From positions 992,001 through 1,056,000 of the forward strand of contig JAXMCV010000001.1 of the NCBI GenBank assembly GCA_046349215.1: a stretch of 64,000 nt of DNA, in the 5' to 3' direction. A model generated the notes under the pieces. It worked only from the letters and a program-made list of their open reading frames with translations, was not told where the DNA came from and searched no databases. The translations under genes were made by a program, and so were the position numbers. Positions 35,606 through 42,290 of the stretch are shown in pieces. This DNA is from JAJXWB01 sp046349215. GTDB taxonomy: Bacteria > Pseudomonadota > Alphaproteobacteria > Rhizobiales > Beijerinckiaceae. Each line of letters starts with the position of its first letter. The stretch's first letter is position 1.

Positions 35606-35944
35606 TCACAGCGCTTCTTCGCCGGACTCGCCGGTGCGGATGCGAATCGCCTGATCGAGCGGGGAGACGAAAATCTTGCCGTCGCCGATCTGGCCGGTGC
35701 GGGCGACGGACGAAATGGCGTCCACGACCGCCTGCACCTGGTCAGACGAGATCGCCAGCTCGATCTTCAGCTTGGGGAGGAAGCTCACCGCGTATTCAGC
35801 GCCGCGATAGATTTCCGTGTGACCCTTCTGACGGCCGTAGCCCTTCACTTCGGTCACGGTCAGGCCGTGGACGCCGATCGACGTCAGGGCGTCCCTGACC
35901 TCGTCCAGTTTGAACGGCTTTATGATCGCCATTACGATTTTCAT
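35606..35944 (-). CDS. glnK: Nitrogen regulatory PII protein GlnK
   Basis: A 112-residue PII trimer subunit. 'MKIVMAIIKPFKLDEVRDAL' is the N-terminal strand and helix. The T-loop 'GYGRQKGHTEIYRGAEY' contains the Tyr that is uridylylated by GlnD, and 'RTGQIGDGKIFVSPLDQAIRIRTGE' is the C-terminal nucleotide-binding part. It binds ATP, ADP and 2-oxoglutarate and blocks AmtB when nitrogen is plentiful. Linkage to amtB and the sigma54-like promoter favour GlnK over GlnB. The ATG at 35944 follows GAGG. Confidence 0.96.
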   Translation of the reverse strand: MKIVMAIIKPFKLDEVRDALTSIGVHGLTVTEVKGYGRQKGHTEIYRGAEYAVSFLPKLKIELAISSDQVQAVVDAISSVARTGQIGDGKIFVSPLDQAIRIRTGESGEEAL

Positions 35945-36023
35945 GTTGTCGCCTCTTCTTGCGCCCTGTCTTGCGCGTGGGGGGCCGCCTCTGGGATGAG
36001 GCGGCTTGATCCGGGCAGGGATT

Positions 36024-36039
36024 AACAAGATGCGTGCCA
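36024..36039 (-). promoter_or_regulatory. Sigma54-type promoter of glnK-amtB
   Basis: On the minus strand TGGCACG-N4-TTGTT matches the -24/-12 pattern TGGCACG-N4-TTGCW at all but one key base (T for C in the -12 GC). It lies about 80 bp before the glnK start. NtrC-dependent expression under nitrogen limitation is the known mode for glnK-amtB. NtrC boxes were not identified. Confidence 0.65.
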
Positions 36040-36198
36040 GCCGCCGGGAACGCTGAAAAATGGCGGGAATCTGGCGCCCCGACGCGCTTCGCGCGGGGCG
36101 GGCGTCACTTATCGGGCGATTTGATTAAATCGTGGGCGCCCTCTGGATGGGCAGCGGTCGCGTCAGATCGTGGGCAGAAGGTGGGGATGACCGGGCTT

Positions 36199-36320
36199 GT
36201 CGTTCCCGCGAAAGCGGGAACCCAGTTCCCAGATCAGGCCGACTTATCGGCCGCGTCGGACCCGTCGCGCCCCATTCGGCAAAGCGCGGGGAACTGGATT
36301 CCCGCTTGCGCGGGAATGAC
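36199..36320. repeat. Inverted pair of palindromic repeats without a gene (copies A and B)
   Basis: Copy A (36199-36230) and copy B (36288-36320, opposite orientation) flank 57 bp. Each contains an 8-bp stem around a four-base loop, then CCAGTTCCC. A has stem GTTCCCGC/GCGGGAAC with loop GAAA; B, read in the same sense, has ATTCCCGC/GCGGGAAT with loop GCAA. B is identical over 33 bp to copy D beyond the nuclease gene. The pair has the outline of a shortened version of the unit at 36371-36771. Confidence 0.8.
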
Positions 36321-36370
36321 ACCGGACAGGTTCGGCGTTCTTTCGGCAGGGTATGGGGCTCGCCCGGCCC

Positions 36371-36771
36371 GTCATTCCCGCGAAAGCGGGAATCCAGTTC
36401 CCCATCCAAGAGCAGTGTCGGTCAATTGTTCAAATCGGCATACAGATCCCGCCAATCGCGATTGAAGTCTTCGATCAGCTTGATTTTCCATCGCCGCTCC
36501 CATTTCTTGATCTGCTTTTCGCGTGCAATGGCTTCGTTGACATCGCCGTAGCTCTCGTACCAAACGAGCATGGTCGCGGCGTAGCGAGCGGCAAATTTCG
36601 ATCCCGCGCCGGACCTGTGTTCGAACACGCGGCGCGACAGATCGTTGGTCACGCCGGTATAGAGCGTGCCGTTGCGCCGGCTGGCCAGAATATAGACCCA
36701 ATACGTGCGCGGCATGCGTTCGCCTCTTTCGGAAGCGCGGGGAACTGGATTCCCGCTTGCGCGGGAATGAC
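36371..36771. mobile_element. Candidate mobile unit: GIY-YIG gene within 33-bp inverted repeats
   Basis: Copy C (36371-36403) and copy D (36739-36771) are inverted relative to each other and match at 32 of 33 positions; the one difference is in the hairpin loop (GAAA against GCAA). They enclose only the GIY-YIG gene, with 18 bp and 23 bp margins. The right end lies two bases from the stop of glcF. Target-site duplications were not seen, and no transposase other than the nuclease is present. Mobility is an inference from the architecture. The unit could instead be a stable nuclease gene sitting between two dispersed repeats. Confidence 0.5.
36422..36715 (-). CDS. Small GIY-YIG nuclease family protein
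   Basis: A 97-residue single-domain protein. 'YWVYILASRRNGTLYTGVTND' holds the GIY-YIG signature as VYI and YTG, 'LSRRVFEHR' the catalytic Arg, and 'NEAIAREKQIKKWERRWKIKLIE' the metal-binding Glu. It belongs to the stand-alone, UPF0213/COG2827-like group, whose biological role is poorly known; purified GIY-YIG domains cut DNA. Flanking palindromic repeats on both sides suggest it may act on those structures. It is separate from the glc operon in sequence character, although it reads the same way as glcF. Confidence 0.93.
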   Translation of the reverse strand: MPRTYWVYILASRRNGTLYTGVTNDLSRRVFEHRSGAGSKFAARYAATMLVWYESYGDVNEAIAREKQIKKWERRWKIKLIEDFNRDWRDLYADLNN

Positions 36772-36773
36772 AG

Positions 36774-38069
36774 TCACGCCCGCTCCAACCCCGCCGGCGC
36801 GGGGCCGCCGCAGGCCCAGTCCAGCAGTTCGATCGTGTGCACGACCGGCGTCTCGGCGGCGGAGGCGAGTTGCGTGATGCAACCGATATTGCCGGCGGCG
36901 ACCGCCTGCACCTTCAGACGACCGATATTACCGAGCTTGCGATCGCGCAGGCGGCGCGCCAGTTCCGGCTGCATGATGTTGTAGACGCCGGCGGAACCGC
37001 AGCAGATGTGGCCTTCCGGCACGTCCTTCACGGCGAAGCCGGCCTTGCGCAGCAGCGTCTTGGGCAATTCGGTGATCTTCTGCCCGTGCTGCATCGAGCA
37101 GGCGGAATGGTAGGCGAGGGTCAGCTTGCGTTCTGTCGACGGCGCCCATTCGAGGGTCGCCACATATTCGGCGATGTCCTTCGCAAGCGCCGACACGCGC
37201 GCGGCCTTGTCGGCGTAATTGGCGTCCTCGCGCAGCATGTAGCCGTAGTCCTTGACCGTCGTGCCGCAACCCGAAGCGGTGATGAGAATGGCGTCGAGAC
37301 CGCCATCGTCGATCAGACGCGTCCATGCGTCGACATTCGCGCGCACGAAATCCAGCGCCTCTTCCTCGCGCCCCATGTGATGAACGAGCGCGCCGCAGCA
37401 GCCTTCGCCGGGCGCCGCGACCACCTCGACGCCGCAGCGCGCCAAGAAGCGGCGCGCGGCGGCATTGATCGAGGGTTTCAGCGGCGGCTGCGCGCAGCCC
37501 TCCAGAATGACGACGCGACCTCGCGCAGGCGCCGCGACGGCTGGCGCTTCGACGGCGGGGGCGGGCGGGAGTTTCGGCGCGAGATCCAGCATCGCCGCCA
37601 TGCGCGGCCCGATCTGCGGGATGAGCCTCAGCAGCGGCGCGAAGGGCCGGCCGAGCGCGGCAAGGCGCAGCGCGAACCGGAAACGCTCGGGATAGGGGAG
37701 CACGAAGGCAAGCACGCCGCGGATCAGCCTGTCTGCAAGCGGGCGCTCGTAGGTGTGCTCGATGTGCACGCGCGCATGGTCGACGAGATGCATGTAGTGC
37801 ACGCCCGACGGACAGGTCGTCATGCAGGACAGGCAGGTGAGGCAGCGGTCGACATGCTTGACCACGTCCGGCGTCGCCGGCTTGTCGCCCTCGAGCATAT
37901 CCTTGATCATGTAGATGCGGCCGCGCGGGCTATCGAGTTCGTCGCCGAGCAGCAGATAGGTCGGACAGGTCGCGGTGCAGAAGCCGCAATGGACACAGGA
38001 GCGCAGGATTTTTTCCGATTCGCGCATCTGCGGATCGGCGAGAGCTGCAAGGGTGAAATTCGTCTGCAT
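36774..38069 (-). CDS. glcF: Glycolate oxidase iron-sulfur subunit
   Basis: A 431-residue protein with two 4Fe-4S ferredoxin motifs, 'CVHCGFCTATCPTY' and 'CLTCLSCMTTCPSG', and two CCG domains ('GCCGALVHHMG', 'CCGSAGVYNIMQ') with their preceding Cys. It takes electrons from the GlcD/GlcE flavoprotein and passes them to the quinone pool. It starts three bases after the DUF2585 stop, so glcD, glcE, DUF2585 and glcF form one operon. Its stop is two bases from a palindromic repeat. Confidence 0.95.
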   Translation of the reverse strand: MQTNFTLAALADPQMRESEKILRSCVHCGFCTATCPTYLLLGDELDSPRGRIYMIKDMLEGDKPATPDVVKHVDRCLTCLSCMTTCPSGVHYMHLVDHARVHIEHTYERPLADRLIRGVLAFVLPYPERFRFALRLAALGRPFAPLLRLIPQIGPRMAAMLDLAPKLPPAPAVEAPAVAAPARGRVVILEGCAQPPLKPSINAAARRFLARCGVEVVAAPGEGCCGALVHHMGREEEALDFVRANVDAWTRLIDDGGLDAILITASGCGTTVKDYGYMLREDANYADKAARVSALAKDIAEYVATLEWAPSTERKLTLAYHSACSMQHGQKITELPKTLLRKAGFAVKDVPEGHICCGSAGVYNIMQPELARRLRDRKLGNIGRLKVQAVAAGNIGCITQLASAAETPVVHTIELLDWACGGPAPAGLERA

Positions 38070-38072
38070 CCG

Positions 38073-38678
38073 CTAGCCCTGCACGGCGCTCTGCCACGCC
38101 CGGATCGTTTCGGACGGATAGAGCAGCATGATGATATTGAGCGTGAGATTGTCGCGTATCACATAAGCGACGCCGATCTCCATGGCGATCGCCAGCCCGA
38201 CCGTGACCGCGACGGGCAGCAGTGCGGCAAGACAGAAGCCGAAGACCATGAAGAGAATGTCGGACGTGGAATTCAGCACGCTGTCGCCGAAATAATCGAG
38301 CGAGATGGTCGCCGCGCGATAGCGCTCGATGATGAGGGGCGAATTTTCCGCGATCTCCCACATGCCTTCGATGAGCGTCGCTGCGATCAGCGCCGTCATG
38401 AAGGGTATCCGCCGGCCGGTCATGCGCTGCAGCAGGCGGCTCGCGCCGTAGAACAGCATGCCGTGGATGATGTGCGAGAAGGAATACCAGTCGGCGATGT
38501 GCTGCGAATTCTCCGACGAATTCGGGACGCCGTGCCAGAACTTGACGTAGCCGCACTTGCAGATCAGCGGATGGCCCTGCGCATAGACGATCGTTTCGCA
38601 GGCGACGACGATGGCGGCGACGACGGCGATCTGGACGGCGATCGTGCCGCGACTGTCGACGCGTTCAGACGCCGGCAT
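38073..38678 (-). CDS. DUF2585 (UPF0314) membrane protein inside the glc operon
   Basis: A 201-residue protein with about five hydrophobic helices. 'QGHPLICKCGYVKFWHGVPNSSENSQHIADWYSFSHIIHG' is the conserved core, with a CxC and several His that could bind metal or haem. 'NSPLIIERYR..TISLDYFGDSVLNSTSDILFM' follows. The family is uncharacterised. The gene overlaps the end of glcE by 14 bp and is followed by glcF after three bases, so its product is made with the glycolate oxidase subunits. A role in that membrane complex or its assembly is possible. Confidence 0.88.
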   Translation of the reverse strand: MPASERVDSRGTIAVQIAVVAAIVVACETIVYAQGHPLICKCGYVKFWHGVPNSSENSQHIADWYSFSHIIHGMLFYGASRLLQRMTGRRIPFMTALIAATLIEGMWEIAENSPLIIERYRAATISLDYFGDSVLNSTSDILFMVFGFCLAALLPVAVTVGLAIAMEIGVAYVIRDNLTLNIIMLLYPSETIRAWQSAVQG

Positions 38679-39840
38679 ACATGCGTCCCGGGTTTAGAAC
38701 GCCATCGGGATCGAAGCTCGCCTTGATGCCGCGCGTGAGCTTCATGACCGGCTCGGGCAAGGGCTGGAACACATCCGCGCTGGCGCGCAACTCGTCGGGC
38801 GCGCGCACCAGCGTCGCATGGCCGCCGCAAGCCGAAACGGCGGCGCGCACGTCCCTGGCGCGCGCGTCGGCCGCCGCATCGACCGCCAACCAGACAAGGC
38901 CGCCGCCCCAGTCGAAGAAATGCGCGACAGCGCCGTTCGCCTGGATGCGACGCACGAGATCGGGCCCGCGCGACGGCGCCGTCGAGACGCGCCAGACGGC
39001 GCGCGGATCCGGGGAGGCGAAGAAGGCGCAATCCCTGACGTCGCGCCACAGAACATTCGTCTCGTCTTCGCCGAGCACGACATCGCCGCCAACGATCTTG
39101 CGCAATTCGGCAATCCTGTATTCCACGGAAGCCGAAAAATTCTCGACGCGCAGCAGCGTGCGCGCCTGCGCGTCGCCGATGCCCGCCGGCAGGTGCGCCG
39201 CGCCCGAGACCTCGAACGGCGAACCGAGCGCCTTCGACAAGGCCTCGACGCCGCGCATGTCGTCGAGACCGCGAATGACGAGAGTGGCCGCGGTTTCCGG
39301 ACGGGGAAGAACCTTGAACGTGACTTCGCCGAGCACGCCGAGCGTGCCGAAGGCGCCGCAGGAGAGTTTCACGAGGTCGAGGCCGGTGACGTTCTTCATC
39401 ACCCGGCCGCCTGTCTTGATCTCCTCGCCCAGCCCGTTGACGAGGCGCAGGCCGATCAGCGCGTCGCGCGCCGCGCCATGCGAGATGCGGCGCGGCCCCG
39501 AGAAATTGCCGGCGGCGATCGCCCCGATGGTCGGCGCGCCATTCGACCCGTAGAGCCGGCGGTGGTCGATCGGCTCGAACGGCAGCATCTGCCCGCGTTC
39601 GGCGAGCATGGCCTCGATCCTGTCGAGCGTCATGCCGCCTTCGGCGCAAAACACCATCTCGCCCGGCTCGTAGAAGACGATTGAATTCATCTTCTCGAGC
39701 GACAGCGTCGCCTCGCTCTGCGCGGGGCGGCCGAGGCCGGCGCGCGTGCCGCCGCCGGCGATGGCGAGCGGCGTCCTTTTCGCGCGCGCCTGCGCAATGG
39801 CGTCGGAGAGTTCAGCGAAGGAAGCGGGGGCGTGGGTCAT
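38665..39840 (-). CDS. glcE: Glycolate oxidase FAD-binding subunit
   Basis: A 391-residue FAD-linked oxidase subunit. The PP-loop equivalent is 'TPLAIAGGGTRAGLGRP', followed by 'GAIAAGNFSGPRRISHGAARDALIGLRLVNG' and 'VMKNVTGLDLVKLSCGAFGTLGVLGEVTFKVLP', typical of GlcE. The C-terminal 'IKASFDPDGVLNPGRMYAGV' ends the FAD-oxidase fold. It works with GlcD and GlcF. The start at 39840 gives MTHAPASFAELSDA. A longer frame continues upstream, but that part is a translated palindromic repeat. Confidence 0.94.
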   Translation of the reverse strand: MTHAPASFAELSDAIAQARAKRTPLAIAGGGTRAGLGRPAQSEATLSLEKMNSIVFYEPGEMVFCAEGGMTLDRIEAMLAERGQMLPFEPIDHRRLYGSNGAPTIGAIAAGNFSGPRRISHGAARDALIGLRLVNGLGEEIKTGGRVMKNVTGLDLVKLSCGAFGTLGVLGEVTFKVLPRPETAATLVIRGLDDMRGVEALSKALGSPFEVSGAAHLPAGIGDAQARTLLRVENFSASVEYRIAELRKIVGGDVVLGEDETNVLWRDVRDCAFFASPDPRAVWRVSTAPSRGPDLVRRIQANGAVAHFFDWGGGLVWLAVDAAADARARDVRAAVSACGGHATLVRAPDELRASADVFQPLPEPVMKLTRGIKASFDPDGVLNPGRMYAGV

Positions 39841-39851
39841 TCTTGCGAGAT

Positions 39852-39940
39852 CGTCATTGCGAGCGAAGCGAAGCAATCCATCTTGATTTCTGCGAGGCCC
39901 GGAGATGGATTGCTTCGTCGCTCCGCTCCTCGCAATGACG
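39852..39940. repeat. 89-bp dispersed palindromic repeat in the glcD-glcE gap
   Basis: Imperfect inverted arms of about 32-38 bp begin CGTCATTGCGAG and end CTCGCAATGACG, with AAGCAATCCATCT/GGATTGCTT inside. The family is widespread in rhizobial genomes and gives the familiar translated string 'RSGATKQS' and 'LLRFARND'. It fills most of the 107-bp gap between glcD and glcE and would form a long hairpin in the polycistronic message. Its outer bases, CGTCATT, match those of the repeats around the GIY-YIG gene. Confidence 0.85.
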
Positions 39941-39947
39941 CTGCAGG

Positions 39948-41381
39948 CTAAGCCGCCCTCCCCTCGAGCGGGAAAACTTTTGCAGGGTTGAGCAGCCATT
40001 CGCGGTCGAATGCGGCGCGCACGCGCATCTGCTGCGCGAGATCGACCGCGCTGTATTGATGCGTCATGAGATCGCGCTTCTCGATGCCGACGCCGTGCTC
40101 GCCGGTGAGGCAGCCGCCGACGTCGACGCACAGGCGCAGCACGTCCTCGCCCGCCTTCTCGGCCTTTTCCTGCTCGGCCGGATCGTTGACGTTGTACATG
40201 ATGAGCGGATGCATGTTGCCGTCGCCGGCATGGAAGACGTTGGCGACGCGCAGCCCGTATCGGTCGACGATCTTGTAGGTCTCGTTGAGCACATGCACGA
40301 GCTGGCTGGTCGGCACGGTGCCATCCATGCAGATGTAGTCGGCGACGCGGCCTGTCGCGCCGAAGGCGGACTTGCGGCCCTTCCAGATGAGCGCCGCCTC
40401 CATCGCGCTCTGGGACTCGCGTACGGTCTTCACACCGTGCTTCTGCGCGATGGCGATGATCTTCTTCAACTGCGCGTCCATCTCCGCGTCGGAGCCCTCG
40501 ACCTCGACGATCAGCAGCGCGGCCGCGTCGAGAGGATAGCCGGCATGGGCGAAGGCCTCGCAGATCTCGATGGCGAGCTTGTCCATGAATTCCATCGCGA
40601 CGGGAATGATGCCGTGGCCGATGACGTCGGCGACGCAGGCGGCCGCCGCCTCGCTGGACTCGAAGCCGAACAGCACGGGACGCGCGCCCTCGGCCGCGCG
40701 CAGCAGGCGCACCGTCGCCTCGGTGACGATGCCGAGCTGGCCTTCCGAACCCGTGATGAGGCCGAGGAGATCGTAGCCGGAAGCGTCGAGCCAGTCGCCG
40801 CCGATATCGACGATCGTTCCGTCCATCAGGACCATCTTCACGCCGAGCAGATTGTTTGTCGTTACGCCGTATTTCAGGCAATGCGCGCCGCCGGAATTCA
40901 TCCCGATATTGCCGCCGATGGTGCAGGCGAGCTGCGAGGAGGGATCGGGCGCATAGAAGAAACCGTCGGCGGCGACGGCATTGGAAATGCCGAGATTGGT
41001 GACGCCGGCCTCGACGCGCGCGATGCGGTCGGCATAGTCCACGTCGAGAATGCGCGACATCTTGGAAACGCCGATGACGATGGCGTCTTCCTGCGGGATC
41101 GCCCCGCCCGACAGGGACGTGCCGGCGCCGCGCGGCACGACCTTGACGCCGTGAGCGTGGCACCAGGCGAGCACGCGGCTCGTTTCCTCGGTCGAACGCG
41201 GCAGGACGACCGCCAGCGGCAGGCGGCGATAGGCGGTCAGCGCGTCCGTCTCGTAGGCGCGGCGTTCGTCGCGGCTCGTGACGAGGCATTCCGGCGGCAG
41301 GAGCGCGGCGAGGCCGGCGACGATCTCGTCGCGGCGGGCGACGATGCGGGCGTCCGGATCGGGAAAGGCGATGGCCGACAT
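39948..41381 (-). CDS. glcD: Glycolate oxidase subunit GlcD (FAD-linked)
   Basis: A 477-residue flavoprotein of the vanillyl-alcohol oxidase fold. The FAD-binding 'VKVVPRGAGTSLSGGAIP' and 'LACTIGGNIGMNSGGAHCLKYG' are clear, as are 'GLITGSEGQLGIVTEATVRLL' and the C-terminal 'HAGDGNMHPLIMYN' and 'GEHGVGIEKRDLM' that bind metal and substrate in D-2-hydroxyacid dehydrogenases. It oxidises glycolate (or D-lactate) with GlcE and GlcF. AGGAA lies before the ATG at 41381. The glcDEF set is divergent from lutABC. Confidence 0.95.
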   Translation of the reverse strand: MSAIAFPDPDARIVARRDEIVAGLAALLPPECLVTSRDERRAYETDALTAYRRLPLAVVLPRSTEETSRVLAWCHAHGVKVVPRGAGTSLSGGAIPQEDAIVIGVSKMSRILDVDYADRIARVEAGVTNLGISNAVAADGFFYAPDPSSQLACTIGGNIGMNSGGAHCLKYGVTTNNLLGVKMVLMDGTIVDIGGDWLDASGYDLLGLITGSEGQLGIVTEATVRLLRAAEGARPVLFGFESSEAAAACVADVIGHGIIPVAMEFMDKLAIEICEAFAHAGYPLDAAALLIVEVEGSDAEMDAQLKKIIAIAQKHGVKTVRESQSAMEAALIWKGRKSAFGATGRVADYICMDGTVPTSQLVHVLNETYKIVDRYGLRVANVFHAGDGNMHPLIMYNVNDPAEQEKAEKAGEDVLRLCVDVGGCLTGEHGVGIEKRDLMTHQYSAVDLAQQMRVRAAFDREWLLNPAKVFPLEGRAA

Positions 41382-41412
41382 TGCAGGTTCCTGTGCGGCG
41401 GAAGCGTTTCTG

Positions 41413-41468
41413 TTGACGCAGGCCGCGAGGCCCGCCTAGATGGGTTTGCAGACTAGCATGCAAGCTAG
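41413..41468 (+). promoter_or_regulatory. Candidate lutABC promoter with operator-like inverted repeat
   Basis: TTGACG (41413-41418), 17 bases, then CTAGAT (41436-41441) fits the alphaproteobacterial vegetative promoter pattern. The inverted repeat CTAGC-N6-GCTAG (41453-41468) starts 12 bp later, over the expected transcription start, where a repressor would act. No GntR or LysR gene is adjacent. Confidence 0.4.
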
Positions 41469-41501
41469 GGTTTGAGGAGACAGGGCTTTGAGGAGGTTCG
41501 C

Positions 41502-42290
41502 ATGACCGGGGCCCCGCCACGCGGCACACGCGTCGGCCTGATGGCGACCTGCCTCGTCGACCTGTTCCGCCCGACCGTCGGCTTCGCGGCCGCGAAGCTT
41601 CTGGAGGATGCGGGCTGCATCGTCGACGTGCCGAGCCAGACCTGCTGCGGCCAGCCCGCCTACAATTCCGGCGACAAGGGCCATGCAAGGGCGCTGGCGC
41701 TGCAGATGATCGAGACGTTCGAGGGTTTCGACTATGTCGTGACGCCTTCGGGGTCCTGCGGCGGCACGATGATCAGGCATTATCCCGAGATGTTCGAGGG
41801 CGATCCCGAACTGCAGCGGCGCGCGCAGAGGTTTGCGGCGAAATGCTTCGAGCTCGTCTCGTTCCTGACCGACGTGATGAAGGTCGAGAAGGTGGCTTCG
41901 TCCTTTCCACGCAAGGTGACCTATCACGATTCCTGCTCGGGTCTGCGCGAACTGGGCATCCAGGCGCAGCCGCGCAAGCTGCTTGCGACGGTCGAGGGGC
42001 TGGAACTGGTCGAGATGAAGGATTCGGACGTCTGCTGCGGCTTCGGCGGCACGTTCGCCGTCAAGTTCGGCGAGATTTCCGGCCAGATCGTCGAGCGCAA
42101 GACGCAGGACATCAACGCGACGGAGGCGGAGGTGCTGCTGGCCGGCGACATGGGCTGCCTGATGAACATGGCGGGGCGCCTGCAGCGCCAGGGCAAGGAC
42201 ATGGAAGTGCGGCACGTGGCGGAAGTGCTGGCCGGCATGACCGACGGGCCGTCGATCGGCGAACCCAAGACGGCGGAGGCTCGCAAGTGA
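41502..42290 (+). CDS. lutA: L-lactate utilisation protein LutA (CCG-domain Fe-S oxidoreductase)
   Basis: A 262-residue protein with two cysteine-rich CCG domains: 'VPSQTCCGQPAYNSGD' and 'DSDVCCGFGGTFAVKFGEIS', each with an upstream partner Cys ('GLMATCLVD', 'YHDSCSGLRELG'). LutA, LutB and LutC together oxidise L-lactate to pyruvate. AGGAGG lies just before the ATG at 41502; an upstream in-frame start would add ten residues. It overlaps lutB by GTGA. Confidence 0.94.
   Translation: MTGAPPRGTRVGLMATCLVDLFRPTVGFAAAKLLEDAGCIVDVPSQTCCGQPAYNSGDKGHARALALQMIETFEGFDYVVTPSGSCGGTMIRHYPEMFEGDPELQRRAQRFAAKCFELVSFLTDVMKVEKVASSFPRKVTYHDSCSGLRELGIQAQPRKLLATVEGLELVEMKDSDVCCGFGGTFAVKFGEISGQIVERKTQDINATEAEVLLAGDMGCLMNMAGRLQRQGKDMEVRHVAEVLAGMTDGPSIGEPKTAEARK

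Larger units (their letters stand above)
35945..36421. other. Intergenic region with glnK promoter and palindromic repeats
   Basis: This 477-bp stretch runs from glnK to the GIY-YIG gene. Its left end carries the glnK leader and a sigma54-like promoter. A GC-rich imperfect hairpin lies at about 36074-36103. From 36199 on it holds three copies of a palindromic repeat described separately. Reading frames here are products of the repeats. Confidence 0.6.

Noticed and set aside
36034..36551. Overlapping small frames at 36034-36551
   Set aside because: They are translations of the palindromic repeats and of the strand opposite the GIY-YIG gene.
36199..36771. CRISPR array
   Set aside because: Repeats alternate in orientation, spacing is irregular (57 to about 335 bp) and there are no cas genes.
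36371..36771. Target-site duplication around the nuclease unit
   Set aside because: Bases outside copies C and D (GGCCC and AGTCA) do not match, so no duplication can be claimed.
39841..41688. Upstream extension of the glcE frame
   Set aside because: The frame passes through the palindromic repeat and then antisense or off-frame through glcD. A normal GlcE N-terminus starts at 39840.
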